From positions 1-22,513 of IMG/VR virus record IMGVR_UViG_3300003690_000083: DNA of 22,513 bases; one strand, given 5' to 3'. Origin of the DNA: a virus. Position numbers and translations under genes: made by a program. Of the stretch, positions 5,977-14,000 are shown one piece after another; position 1 is the stretch's first letter; the number at the start of each line of letters is the position of its first letter. The notes under the pieces were generated by a model. It saw only the letters and a list, made by a program, of their open reading frames with translations, did not search any database and was not told where the DNA came from.

Positions 5977-8844
5977 ATGTCAGTAAAAAAATATAGATTC
6001 GTATCACCAGGTATATTTGTCCACGAAATAGATAATTCACAGGTACCTGCTTCTCCGGCGGGGATAGGACCAGTTATTATTGGCCGAGCCGAAAAAGGCC
6101 CAGCACTTCGCCCCATTACTGTAAACTCTTTTGAAGAGTTTGTACAGGTATTCGGTACGCCCGCCCCCGGTGGAATCACCAGCGCCCGTGCTGGCGACAT
6201 ATGGAGAAAGGGCAACGACAAGACTGCAGCCACTTATGGCATGTACGCGGCGCAGGCATATCTTAAAAATAGTTCTCCTCTAACATATATCCGTCTCCTC
6301 GGAGCGCAGACCACTGCTGACGGTGGTCCTACCGCCGCATCGCAGGGTGAGGGTGGCTGGAACATGAGCAACGCTTATGGCCTCGTCGTATTTGACTCTG
6401 GGTCTGATAACAACGTTACGGGCGCTCTTGCGGCTATTTTCTATGGTGGCTCAACAGCTACTTTTGAGCTGACAGGTACTTTGCAATCCCCCGGCGGCGT
6501 AGGCTCTGGCCCGAGCGGCTCCACCATGGCGATTCAGGGAGCTGATTTTGTCATTGGCAACGTAAGCGCTAATAATCAGTTTAAGATGGTAATCGGGAAT
6601 TACAAGAGTACGAGCACCCTTACCACAACCTTTAACTTTAATGAGAGCGATTCCCGGTACATTCGTAAAGTATTTAATACAAACCCTCAAATGACAAATA
6701 GCGACCTTATGGGCTCTGGTGAGACGGAGCTTAATTATTTCTTGGGTGAATCCTTCGATCGACACCTGAAGTCCAACATCACAGCTGGCTCCTCGGCCGC
6801 CATTGTTAGACTATACAATACGGGCTCATCGCTCGCCGGCTCTGACTGGAATGGTGGGTTGAACGGCGCCCAGACGCCCTCCATCATTAGCTGTCGTCTA
6901 GATCCTACCGACGATCCCGTTGATCTCTTTACGATCCATGCTCTCGAAGAGCCGGGCGACTGGACCAACCGAAATCTTAAGATATCCATTCAGGATATTA
7001 AGCGTCCTGTAGGCAACGACGACGATTATGGATCATTTACGCTGCTCGTGCGCCAGCTTAGTGACTCTGACAATGTTGTTCAAATAGTCGAGCAGTTTAA
7101 TGGGTGTAATCTCAACCCCGAGTCTAGTGGTTTTATTTCTCGTAGAATTGGTGATAAGTACAGAGAGTGGAACGAGAATGAACGCCGTTATATTGAGCGC
7201 GGAAATTATCCTAGTAACTCTAGTTATATCCGTATCCAAGCGAGCAGTATGGTTGAGGGCGGCATGGCAAATGCATCACTTCTTCCCTTCGGCTTCCGCG
7301 GAATGGTTAAGTATGACGATGAATCGATGTCAACCCGCACTGAGGCCGGCCATTGGGTGACTGGCTCCGATGATCCCGTGCCCAAGGCGGCAGTCGTCGC
7401 CAAGTACCCTGGATCGACTGTTAATACTACATTTATTTATGGCGGGGCGGGGGCTCTTACTCACAGCGTTCTCTACCCTGCACCCGAATTGCGCATCAGC
7501 GCTTCGAGTGGGGATTTGAGTAATGTGAGAGACGCATATTTCGGTTTCCAGACCGCTCAGGGCGCCGGAAGCACCGTTTTCGACCACTCAACAATTGATG
7601 TGTGCCGCCCACTCGGTGGTGAGATTGGTTCTATGTTCTCGGTCGGAGGACAAATGGAACGCTCCATCGATTTCACACTTGATGATGTTTGCGGCAATAC
7701 TAACGGACTTGGCAACGGTGTTTGGATTAGTGGATCTCACAGTTCTGCTAGCAACGCCGCTAGCTTCACGTACCTCAGTGGTGCCGTAAGCGGCGTCCTC
7801 GACGCTGGTTTCGATCAGTTTACAATTCCTCTGTACGGCGGTTTCGATGGAACTGACGTTAAAGAGATGGATCCGTTCAATAGCAGCACACGATTCTTGG
7901 ACTCTAGTGATACCAATCTGACAAGCTATGTACTTAACACTCTTAACCGCTGTGTCGACGCAATTGCCGACCCAGAGGTTGTTGAGATGAACCTAGCAGC
8001 TATTCCGGGTCTCACATTCGACGGTCTTACAACGAAGCTTGTTCGTACCTGCGAAGATCGCGCTGATGCATTGGCGGTTATTGACTTGCCGTATGGTTAC
8101 ACTCCGCGCGAAAGCAGCGTCGTTAGTAATCCGCGTCAGAACGTTGAGAGCACCATTCGATCCAATATTAATGATTTGCGGTCGCGAGGGCTGAATTCTT
8201 CTTACGGCTGTACTTTCTATCCGTGGGTCCGAGCACGAGATACCATTAACGGAACTTTCGTATGGGTTCCCCCGTCTGTTGCCGCGATTGGCACATTCTC
8301 AAGTTCGCAGCGAAAGACACAGGTTTGGTTTGCTCCAGCCGGATTCAATCGTGGGGGTCTCTCTGAAGGCTCCGCTGGTATTCCGATCACGGATGTAGCT
8401 CATGGGCTGAGACGCAAGGATCGTGATGATCTTTACGCCTCAAACATTAACCCAATTGCGAAGTTCCCTGCGGAGGGTATCGTGATCTTCGGACAGAAGA
8501 CACTTCAGACCACCGTCTCGGCACTCGATCGCATCAATGTTCGTCGCCTGATGATTTTCGTGAAGAAGCGTATTTCGCAGATGGCTACTACGATCCTTTT
8601 CGATCCGAACGTCAAGACTACGTGGAAGAGGTTTACCTCACAGGTTGATCCGTTCCTTAGCGAAGTTAAGGCTCAGTTTGGTCTCTCCGATTACAAGCTT
8701 ATCTTGGACGAGACTACTACTACGCCAGAGATGGTTGATAGAAATATTATGTATGCACAAATCTTCTTGAAGCCGACCCGAGCAATTGAATTTATCGCGA
8801 TTGATTTCAATATTACAAGAACAGGGGCGTCTTTCGACGATTAA
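5977..8844 (+). CDS. Tail sheath protein, T4 gp18-like
   Basis: Subunit of the contractile outer tail sheath. ATG start with GAGGAGA (5961-5967) upstream. The N terminus has the classic sheath opening: VSPGIFVHEIDNS (about 9-21), then GIGPVIIGRAEKGPALRP and the NSFEEFVQVFGTP block that other sheaths use for linking to neighbours. The C-terminal third also follows sheath pattern: VWVPPSVAAIGTFSSSQRKT (from about 764), APAGFNRGG, FPAEGIVIFGQKTL, INVRRLMIFVKKRISQ, and a closing FLKPTRAIEFIAIDFNIT strand. At 955 aa it is about 300 residues longer than T4 gp18 (659 aa). The extra sequence is a Gly/Ser-rich middle (roughly 110-620), probably surface domains. Few AGA codons and a good ribosome binding site fit high expression. 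The tube gene follows, as in T4. Confidence 0.95.
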   Translation: MSVKKYRFVSPGIFVHEIDNSQVPASPAGIGPVIIGRAEKGPALRPITVNSFEEFVQVFGTPAPGGITSARAGDIWRKGNDKTAATYGMYAAQAYLKNSSPLTYIRLLGAQTTADGGPTAASQGEGGWNMSNAYGLVVFDSGSDNNVTGALAAIFYGGSTATFELTGTLQSPGGVGSGPSGSTMAIQGADFVIGNVSANNQFKMVIGNYKSTSTLTTTFNFNESDSRYIRKVFNTNPQMTNSDLMGSGETELNYFLGESFDRHLKSNITAGSSAAIVRLYNTGSSLAGSDWNGGLNGAQTPSIISCRLDPTDDPVDLFTIHALEEPGDWTNRNLKISIQDIKRPVGNDDDYGSFTLLVRQLSDSDNVVQIVEQFNGCNLNPESSGFISRRIGDKYREWNENERRYIERGNYPSNSSYIRIQASSMVEGGMANASLLPFGFRGMVKYDDESMSTRTEAGHWVTGSDDPVPKAAVVAKYPGSTVNTTFIYGGAGALTHSVLYPAPELRISASSGDLSNVRDAYFGFQTAQGAGSTVFDHSTIDVCRPLGGEIGSMFSVGGQMERSIDFTLDDVCGNTNGLGNGVWISGSHSSASNAASFTYLSGAVSGVLDAGFDQFTIPLYGGFDGTDVKEMDPFNSSTRFLDSSDTNLTSYVLNTLNRCVDAIADPEVVEMNLAAIPGLTFDGLTTKLVRTCEDRADALAVIDLPYGYTPRESSVVSNPRQNVESTIRSNINDLRSRGLNSSYGCTFYPWVRARDTINGTFVWVPPSVAAIGTFSSSQRKTQVWFAPAGFNRGGLSEGSAGIPITDVAHGLRRKDRDDLYASNINPIAKFPAEGIVIFGQKTLQTTVSALDRINVRRLMIFVKKRISQMATTILFDPNVKTTWKRFTSQVDPFLSEVKAQFGLSDYKLILDETTTTPEMVDRNIMYAQIFLKPTRAIEFIAIDFNITRTGASFDD

Positions 8845-8853
8845 AAAAATAAT

Positions 8854-8886
8854 GTAGGAGGTTTGCTTCTCCCACACTATATAATA
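8854..8886 (+). promoter_or_regulatory. Sheath-tube gap: weak hairpin and degenerate promoter-like motif
   Basis: The 70-base gap holds an orphan Shine-Dalgarno-like GTAGGAGG (8854-8861). Its GTAGGAG can pair with CTCCCAC (8869-8875), one mismatch, 8-base loop. Directly after comes CTATATAAT (8877-8885), 7 of 9 matches to CTATTTATT and containing TATAAT. This copies, in weaker form, the hairpin-then-CTATTTA layout at 3614-3655 and 10662-10707. There is no T tract, so termination is doubtful. Confidence 0.25.
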
Positions 8887-8914
8887 TAAGGATTATAATA
8901 AGGAGAATTATATA

Positions 8915-9577
8915 ATGACTGGAATGTTCTGGAGTCAAGCCGCGGCTGAGCCGAAAAGACAACATAGATTTTTATTGGAATTGCCTATGCTCGGGGCCGG
9001 CCAGGGCGGCCCGACAGGCGCTTACGAGAAGTATCTCGCTAAGACTGTTTCCAAGCCCTCTTATACCATAGGGGTGACGGAACACAAGTTCCTTGGGAAC
9101 ACTTTCCATTATCCTGCCGCCGTTACGTGGGACGAAGTCTCCGCAACGATTGTAAACTCCATTAATCCGAATGGCGATGAGCTACTTTATGAGGCTCTGT
9201 ATGCCGCTGGTTATCATGACCCCGAAGATCTAGAAGGGTTTTTCTTGGGTACGAACCCGTCCAAGCCCGGTACTCCCAACAAGGTTAATTCCCTCGCGGC
9301 CCTTGGACAGGTTCAGATTACTGAATTAAACGGAGCAGGCACCGAGATTGATCGCTGGATTCTTAAGAATGCCTTTATTACAAGCGTTAAATTTGGTGAT
9401 CTAGATTATTCTGGCGAAGAATTACTTAATATTGACCTGGTATTCCGGTATGATTGGGCTACGTATGAGACGTTGTCGTCGGAGGTTCCCGGCATGTCCG
9501 AAGGCCCGACCGTCACCGACGAGGCCCAACAACAAGTACTGCGGGCGCCAAGAGTTATCGACCGAGGTCGGCTGTAG
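8915..9577 (+). CDS. Tail tube protein, T4 gp19-like
   Basis: Subunit of the inner rigid tail tube through which DNA passes. ATG start with AAGGAGA (8900-8906) 8 bases upstream. The pattern is that of contractile-tail tube proteins: a short N-terminal helix, a first strand QHRFLLELPML (about 11-21), LAKTVSKPSYTIG (about 46-58; the 'KATALP' position of T4 gp19), FLGNTFHYPAAVTWDEVSATIV (gp19 has NVAGDRTFDDWTVTV), and a closing LLNIDLVFRYDWATYE (gp19 ends LALDYWE). At 220 aa it exceeds gp19 (163 aa), with extra sequence mid-protein (GFFLGTNPSKPGTPNK) and at the C terminus (EVPGMSEGPTVTDEAQ). Its place after the sheath gene is conserved in contractile tails. Confidence 0.9.
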   Translation: MTGMFWSQAAAEPKRQHRFLLELPMLGAGQGGPTGAYEKYLAKTVSKPSYTIGVTEHKFLGNTFHYPAAVTWDEVSATIVNSINPNGDELLYEALYAAGYHDPEDLEGFFLGTNPSKPGTPNKVNSLAALGQVQITELNGAGTEIDRWILKNAFITSVKFGDLDYSGEELLNIDLVFRYDWATYETLSSEVPGMSEGPTVTDEAQQQVLRAPRVIDRGRL

Positions 9578-9606
9578 GTCAGTCACTTAGAGAAAGAAGG
9601 TAATTT

Positions 9607-10470
9607 GTGAGTAGAAGAAATAACTTGGAGCGACTGGGTGCTCATGATAAAGATGCGTCCAGTCCTCCACCTGCTGTTACACAGCAAGAACCGGGTGACA
9701 TATTTTCATTTATAACCCCCACAGAATTTGTGGAGCTTCCCAGTCAGGGCCTCCGATATCCAGAGGATCATCCTCTACATAATATATCAACGATTGAAAT
9801 TCGTCATATGACGGCCAAAGAAGAAGATATTCTTACTTCCGAGTCCTTGATTAAGAAGGGTATTGCTTTGGATAGACTGGTGATGTCAGTTGTTGTTGAT
9901 AAAAGAATTAAGCCAACTGATTTGTTGATTGGGGATAAAAATGCTGTCCTAATTGCGGCCCGAATAACTGGTTTCGGCCCGCAGTATAATACAAATCTTA
10001 CTTGTCCCGCTTGTCTGACAACAAGTGAAACATCTTTAGATCTAGGCGATATACAAAACAAGGATCTCAGTAATCTTCCTGAAAATGTTACCACAACAGA
10101 AGAAGGAAATTTTGTAATTACTTTCCCTGATTTTGATGATCTAGAGGTGGAGGTTAGGTTGCTTACGGGACATGATGAAAAATACATCATGAAAAAAAGA
10201 GAAAAGCGTCGTAAGCTTAAGCTCCCCGATACTAACGTCACAGATCAATTATTGGCCATTATTGTCAGAGTAAACGACATTACCGACCCAGCACTTCTTG
10301 AGCAGTTTACAGCACAGGTTCCAACTCGCGTTTCCCGTGAAATTCGGAACACTTATGAAGAGTTGGTGCCGGACTTAGATATGACGTTTGGTTTTGAATG
10401 CGATACTTGCAGCCACGTGGGAAAGGTGGACATGCCGATTACGGCAGACTTTTTTTGGCCTGACACATAA
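9607..10470 (+). CDS. T4 gp26-like baseplate/tail assembly protein with zinc ribbon
   Basis: Member of the T4 baseplate family that includes gp26; probable tail or baseplate assembly factor. GTG start with GAAGG (9596-9600) 6 bases upstream. Family landmarks are EFVELPSQGLRYP (about 38-50), IEIRHMTAKEEDIL (about 61-74), LIKKGIALDRLVMS, and LLIGDKNAVLIAARITGFGP. Two cysteine pairs, CPAC (133-136) and CDTC (265-268), can form one zinc ribbon. A charged linker between them, rich in Lys and Arg (KYIMKKREKRRKLKLP), may be exposed. The normal product is 287 aa, ending FFWPDT. Seven T (10450-10456) immediately before the Trp codon could let some ribosomes enter the +1 frame, giving a 348-aa extended form (see 10457-10654). 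Position between the tube and tape-measure genes is where tail-assembly chaperones lie in many phages. Confidence 0.78.
   Translation: MSRRNNLERLGAHDKDASSPPPAVTQQEPGDIFSFITPTEFVELPSQGLRYPEDHPLHNISTIEIRHMTAKEEDILTSESLIKKGIALDRLVMSVVVDKRIKPTDLLIGDKNAVLIAARITGFGPQYNTNLTCPACLTTSETSLDLGDIQNKDLSNLPENVTTTEEGNFVITFPDFDDLEVEVRLLTGHDEKYIMKKREKRRKLKLPDTNVTDQLLAIIVRVNDITDPALLEQFTAQVPTRVSREIRNTYEELVPDLDMTFGFECDTCSHVGKVDMPITADFFWPDT
10450..10459 (+). promoter_or_regulatory. Candidate +1 programmed frameshift site (TTTTTTTGGC)
   Basis: In the gp26-like frame this reads TTT TTT TGG. A Phe tRNA on the second TTT can slip one base forward onto TTT with full pairing, and the next codon becomes GGC instead of the single-codon Trp TGG. 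A -2 slip onto TTT also works and reaches the same frame. The target frame has no ATG or GTG start before its conserved-looking segment. Seen: slippery run and open frame. Inferred: that shifting occurs. Confidence 0.55.
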
Positions 10471-10654
10471 GTACCAAGAGGGCGTTTATGAGGAGCTTTT
10501 TGTTCTAAAACATCATGGTGGGTGGTCTATCTTTGAAGCATACAATCTTCCTACCCAATTACGCCGATGGTTCGTTAAAAGATTGATAAAAGAGTTCGAA
10601 AGCCAAAACAAAGAAATGGAAAAAGCGTCGAGAGACACCAATCGAAAAGGTTAG
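10457..10654 (+). CDS. +1 frame extension of gp26-like protein (gpG/GT-type or gp51-position product)
   Basis: 65 codons in the +1 frame overlapping the gp26-like stop. The text is protein-like: HKYQEGVYEELFVLKHHGG, then WSIFEAYNLPTQLRRWFVK, then a Lys/Glu/Gln helix to KASRDTNRKG. The pattern of a short helical segment, a 'LPxxLRRW' turn and a charged C-terminal helix resembles small tail-assembly chaperone products. No ATG or GTG lies in this frame between the in-frame stop at 10382 and the final ATG at about 10616. TTG codons at 10388 and 10394 have no ribosome binding site. Expression by frameshift at 10450-10456, giving a 348-aa fusion (283 + 65), is therefore the best model. The place matches T4, where gene 51 adjoins gene 26, but sequence identity to gp51 was not established. 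Alternative: poorly initiated separate gene from TTG. Confidence 0.55.
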   Translation, partial: GLTHKYQEGVYEELFVLKHHGGWSIFEAYNLPTQLRRWFVKRLIKEFESQNKEMEKASRDTNRKG

Positions 10655-10661
10655 ACGTATA

Positions 10662-10694
10662 GAAAGTCGCTCGAAGGAGCGGCTTTTCTTTTAT
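10662..10694 (+). terminator. Rho-independent terminator after the frameshift gene
   Basis: A 10-bp stem, AAAGTCGCTC (10663-10672) with GAGCGGCTTT (10677-10686), one G-U pair, closes a GAAG loop and is followed by a T-rich tract (TCTTTTATT). It sits 8 bases after the +1-frame stop codon and 184 bases after the gp26-frame stop. That placement supports the +1 frame being part of the transcribed gene rather than untranslated spacer. Confidence 0.8.
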
Positions 10695-10696
10695 TC

Positions 10697-10707
10697 TACT
10701 ATTTATT
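10697..10707 (+). promoter_or_regulatory. Candidate late-promoter motif (CTATTTATT) after terminator
   Basis: TACTATTTATT, with core CTATTTATT at 10699-10707 identical to the copy at 600-608. It lies just behind the terminator stem, as at 3645. The GTG start at 10723 is only 16 bases downstream. A start 6 bases after the motif would put the GAGG (10711-10714) at the very 5' end of the message, which weakens the promoter reading for this copy. Confidence 0.38.
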
Positions 10708-10722
10708 CATGAGGTATATTCA

Positions 10723-11049
10723 GTGGAAAAATTAACCCTTGATTTGAATGCGGCCGGCCCCGATAATCGTTTGCAAGAATTCCGAACGATTACAGGCTTT
10801 GCGGCGAAAACCCAAGCTCTGCTCACAGATCTTTATCTTGCCGGATTTAATACACCTATAAGTATTAGAGGAACTCGGCTACAAATTGATAAGTTTTTTA
10901 ATGCACTTAAGTCTGAGAAACGCTATATGGATGCTTACCTCAAGCATGGATTGGGCGATAATCGCACAATGAGAAACCAGCACGAACTTAATCGATCCAT
11001 TGAGGCTTTCGAAAGAGAAACAAATTTAAAGTGGCCCTTTAAAAACTAG
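10723..11049 (+). CDS. Hypothetical 108-aa protein preceding the tape measure gene
   Basis: GTG start with GAGG (10711-10714) 8 bases upstream; ends 12 bases before the tape measure start. The product is soluble and looks alpha/beta: MEKLTLDLNAAG, a helix around FRTITGFAAKTQALLTDLYLAG, a short strand (TPISIRGT), then helices rich in Lys, Arg and Tyr (KFFNALKSEKRYMDAYLKHG), ending NLKWPFKN. No signal peptide, membrane segment or cysteine is seen. No family is recognised. The conserved-looking position right before the tape measure gene, after a frameshift-type gene, suggests a role in tape measure handling or tail assembly; that is inference from context only. It is first in the transcript that would start at the CTATTTATT motif. 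Confidence 0.7.
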   Translation: MEKLTLDLNAAGPDNRLQEFRTITGFAAKTQALLTDLYLAGFNTPISIRGTRLQIDKFFNALKSEKRYMDAYLKHGLGDNRTMRNQHELNRSIEAFERETNLKWPFKN

Positions 11050-11061
11050 GGAACTTAAGCT

Positions 11062-14000
11062 ATGTCCAACGGAGATACTCCAGACCCGTCAGCGGCCGCC
11101 CTGCAGGCGATCCTCGCCGCTATCCAGCGCCAATCATCGCTTCTGGAAAAGATCGTCGGCGCCGAAGGACCCCCGGGCCAAGCCGCAGCCCGCCGGTCGC
11201 GTGTGGATCCCACGCAGACCGCCGAGGAACAGGCTAAGCAAGCCCGTACGGCGGTGGAGCGCCTAGGCGAGGAGATCGAGCTAGACCCGAAGCAGTTCGC
11301 AGCACTCCAGCAGAAGATACTAGATTTACAAAACGGAGTCGACGGCGCCTCCGAATCCTTCGCGAACCTTTTTGAAGAAATTGGCGAAGGTGGCGCGAAG
11401 GCGAAGAACACATATTCGCAGCTCTTCAAGATCACTGGCGCGGCCGAGAACATAAACCGAGTAGTCCCCACCTCGGTTGAGGGATTCAAATCGCTCACCG
11501 CAGAATTTACAGCGAACATTAAGAGCGGTAAGATCTTTGTCGATCTGGCCAAGAAGCTCTATGGCACGATGATTAATATAGCGATCGCCGCCGATAAGGC
11601 CGCGGCCAGCTTCGCCCGAACGACCGGAGCTTTTGGCAAAGGAAATCAGGGAGCCAGCGCATACGGACAGGTTCTCAAGAAAACAGAACGTCAGGTAGCA
11701 ATCTTCGGCGCGTCTCATGACGACGTAGGGAATGCCATGGGAGATCTCTATGGGTCTTTCATGAATTTTACGAATCTGTCAGGTAAGCAACAGCAAGCCC
11801 TCACAGCTCAAACTGTGGCTCTCGGTAAGTTGAACGTTTCATCACAACTCACAGCTCAGGTTTTTGATGGCGCCACGAAATCCCTCGGTTTCACAGACGA
11901 TCAGCTGGTAGGCCTTACTGAGACCTTACACGCCACAGCCCAGAGTATCGGAAAGAGCACTTCACAGGTTGTTGCTGACTTTGCGACGGTGTCAAAACAG
12001 CTGGCTTTCTATGGCACCGACGTTGTCGGCGTTTTTCAGGAGCTAGAGAAACAATCTAAGGCTACGGGCCTCACCATGGAGCAGTTGATTGGAATCGCCG
12101 GCGAGGCTTTCGATACCTTTGATGGCGCAGCGGAGAAAGTTGGGCGCCTAAATGCGATATTGGGGGGACCATACCTTAATTCTATTGACATGCTGAATGC
12201 TTCCGAATCTGAACGTATTGAGATGATTAAGGCCTCGATGGACGCGAGTAATCAAATGTTCTCTGATCTGGGGAAGTATGAGCAAAAAGCAATTGCAGCA
12301 GCCCTAGGTATAGATGTTGATACCGCACGCAGAATGTTCGGCGAGCTGTCGGCTGCTGAAGAGATACAAATTAGACAGCAAGAGAAGGTTGCCGAGACTG
12401 CACGCAAGGCCCAAGCAATGTGGGACAAGCTTAAGAAGGCTTTCTATAGTTTGGTGGTGGTTCTTGATCCGTTAGTTAATCTTTTTGGCTATCTCGCCGA
12501 GGCCATCTCGGCCGGCTTTGCGAAGTTGGGCTTCATTCCCAAGCTTTTCATAAATATTGGAGTTCTGGTTGGGGGGCTTTGGGCATCCTTTAAAACATTG
12601 GGGAAGACGCTGAAAAGCGTTGGCAGCAGGTTCACCGGTGCGGGCAACACTATAAAAGCAGCCTTTGGTCCGACCTCGGTCCTTGGAAAGGCCGGCACGA
12701 TGATCACGAATACTGGCGTGTCTATTAAAGCGTTTGGGAAGACGGTTTCAAAACCACTGACCATGGCCTCCGATGGGTTTAAAGCCGTAGGCTCGGCCAT
12801 GAAAAAGGTAGGCTCTTCCGGCAAGACTTTGCTTAAGCCGGTACAGGCGATCGGCAAGGGGTTTAGGTTTCTGGGCTCTGGTTTTAAGCTACTGCTTAAG
12901 CCGGCCACCTTGGTAACAAAGGGATTTAAGGGCCTCTTCGCTCTTTTTAAAGGAGGCCGGGCAGCAGCCACCGGCTTGATGATTTCGCTGCGCGCAGGCA
13001 TGGCGGGCATTAAGGGGGCTTTTGCTGGAAGCGGAATCGGCCTGCCTATCTATTTTATTATTGCTGCGATTGAAACTCTTATTTTTAGTTTAAATAATTT
13101 GTGGGCTATTTTCAAGAACATGTTTAAGTTAATTGTCGGTATTGTTACGTTTGACGGCGCCAAGATATCAGAGGCTTTTCATACCATTATGGAAAATGTA
13201 GCCATGATTTGGTATAAGGGGCTCAATGCCCTGACGTTTGGCCTTTTTGGGCTTATTGTTAAATTGACCGGAGGCAAAGAGAAAATCTTAAAGATATTTA
13301 AGGGCCTCGCGATCGCCATGCTCTTTATGATACCAGGGGTGAATGTAATCATGGGAGTCGTCGCCGCCGTCTGGGCCCTCAAGAAGGTGTGGGCGAAGTA
13401 TAGCGACCAGATTAAGCTTAGTTTAAAAATTGGTTTCTTACCTCTCATAGTGACATTTAAGCTCCTAATGTTTAACCTTAAGATGTTGTGGAAGGGCGTG
13501 AAACTGATCTTTAAAGGCATCGTATTCCAATTTAAGATGCTTTGGAAGGTGACCAAGATGTATTTGTGGATGATGACACTCCCCTTCCAGTTCCTATGGA
13601 AGGTCATCAAGACTATTTTCGGAGGGATTAAAGACGTCTTCAATACGACGGTCTCATCATTCAAGGATGCCTTTGCACCCGTCATAGACGCTTTTAAGGG
13701 AATCGGTGCCTCATTCGGGAAAGCGTGGGCCACCATTCAGTCGGCAATTCAACCCATTAAAGATGCGTTTGCTTCTATCGGCGCAGCATTCGGAAGCATG
13801 TTCGGCGGCGGCGCCGGCGGAGGCGGCGGCTTTTTGGATGCGGTTTTTGGCGGCATAAAGAAGACTTTTGGTTTTATAATGAATGTCGTATTAATCCCCC
13901 TTAAGCTCGCCTTTGGATTTATTGGCCTCGCCATTAAGGTTTTTGCAGCACTGGTTCAAGTTGCTCTAACCCCCGTTGTATGGCTTTTTCAGGGCATCGG

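Noticed and set aside
8854-8889. Tiny reading frame after the orphan GTAGGAGG (TTG at 8863)
   Set aside because: Would encode about eight residues from a TTG too close to the site; no evidence for a leader peptide.
9804-10241. 145-aa open frame on the minus strand
   Set aside because: Antisense of the gp26-like gene; Ser-rich shadow text without gene-like features.
10388-10654. Separate 88-aa gene from TTG 10388
   Set aside because: No Shine-Dalgarno before 10388, and the first 20 residues are an out-of-frame shadow of the gp26-like zinc ribbon region. Frameshift expression of the distal part is the better model, though not proven.
598-10707. Reading the CTATTTATT sites as minus-strand late promoters (AATAAATAG)
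   Set aside because: Two of the four would resemble the T4 element on the minus strand, but the other two do not, and no credible minus-strand genes exist to be transcribed. Kept only as a caveat to the + strand proposal.
12489-13010. 173-aa open frame on the minus strand
   Set aside because: Antisense shadow of the tape measure repeat region, with low-complexity composition and no supporting signals.
13179-13736. 185-aa open frame on the minus strand
   Set aside because: Lies wholly inside the tape measure gene; its Pro/Ile/Leu-rich text is the antisense of Lys/Phe/Gly-rich repeats. No ribosome site or neighbouring minus-strand genes.
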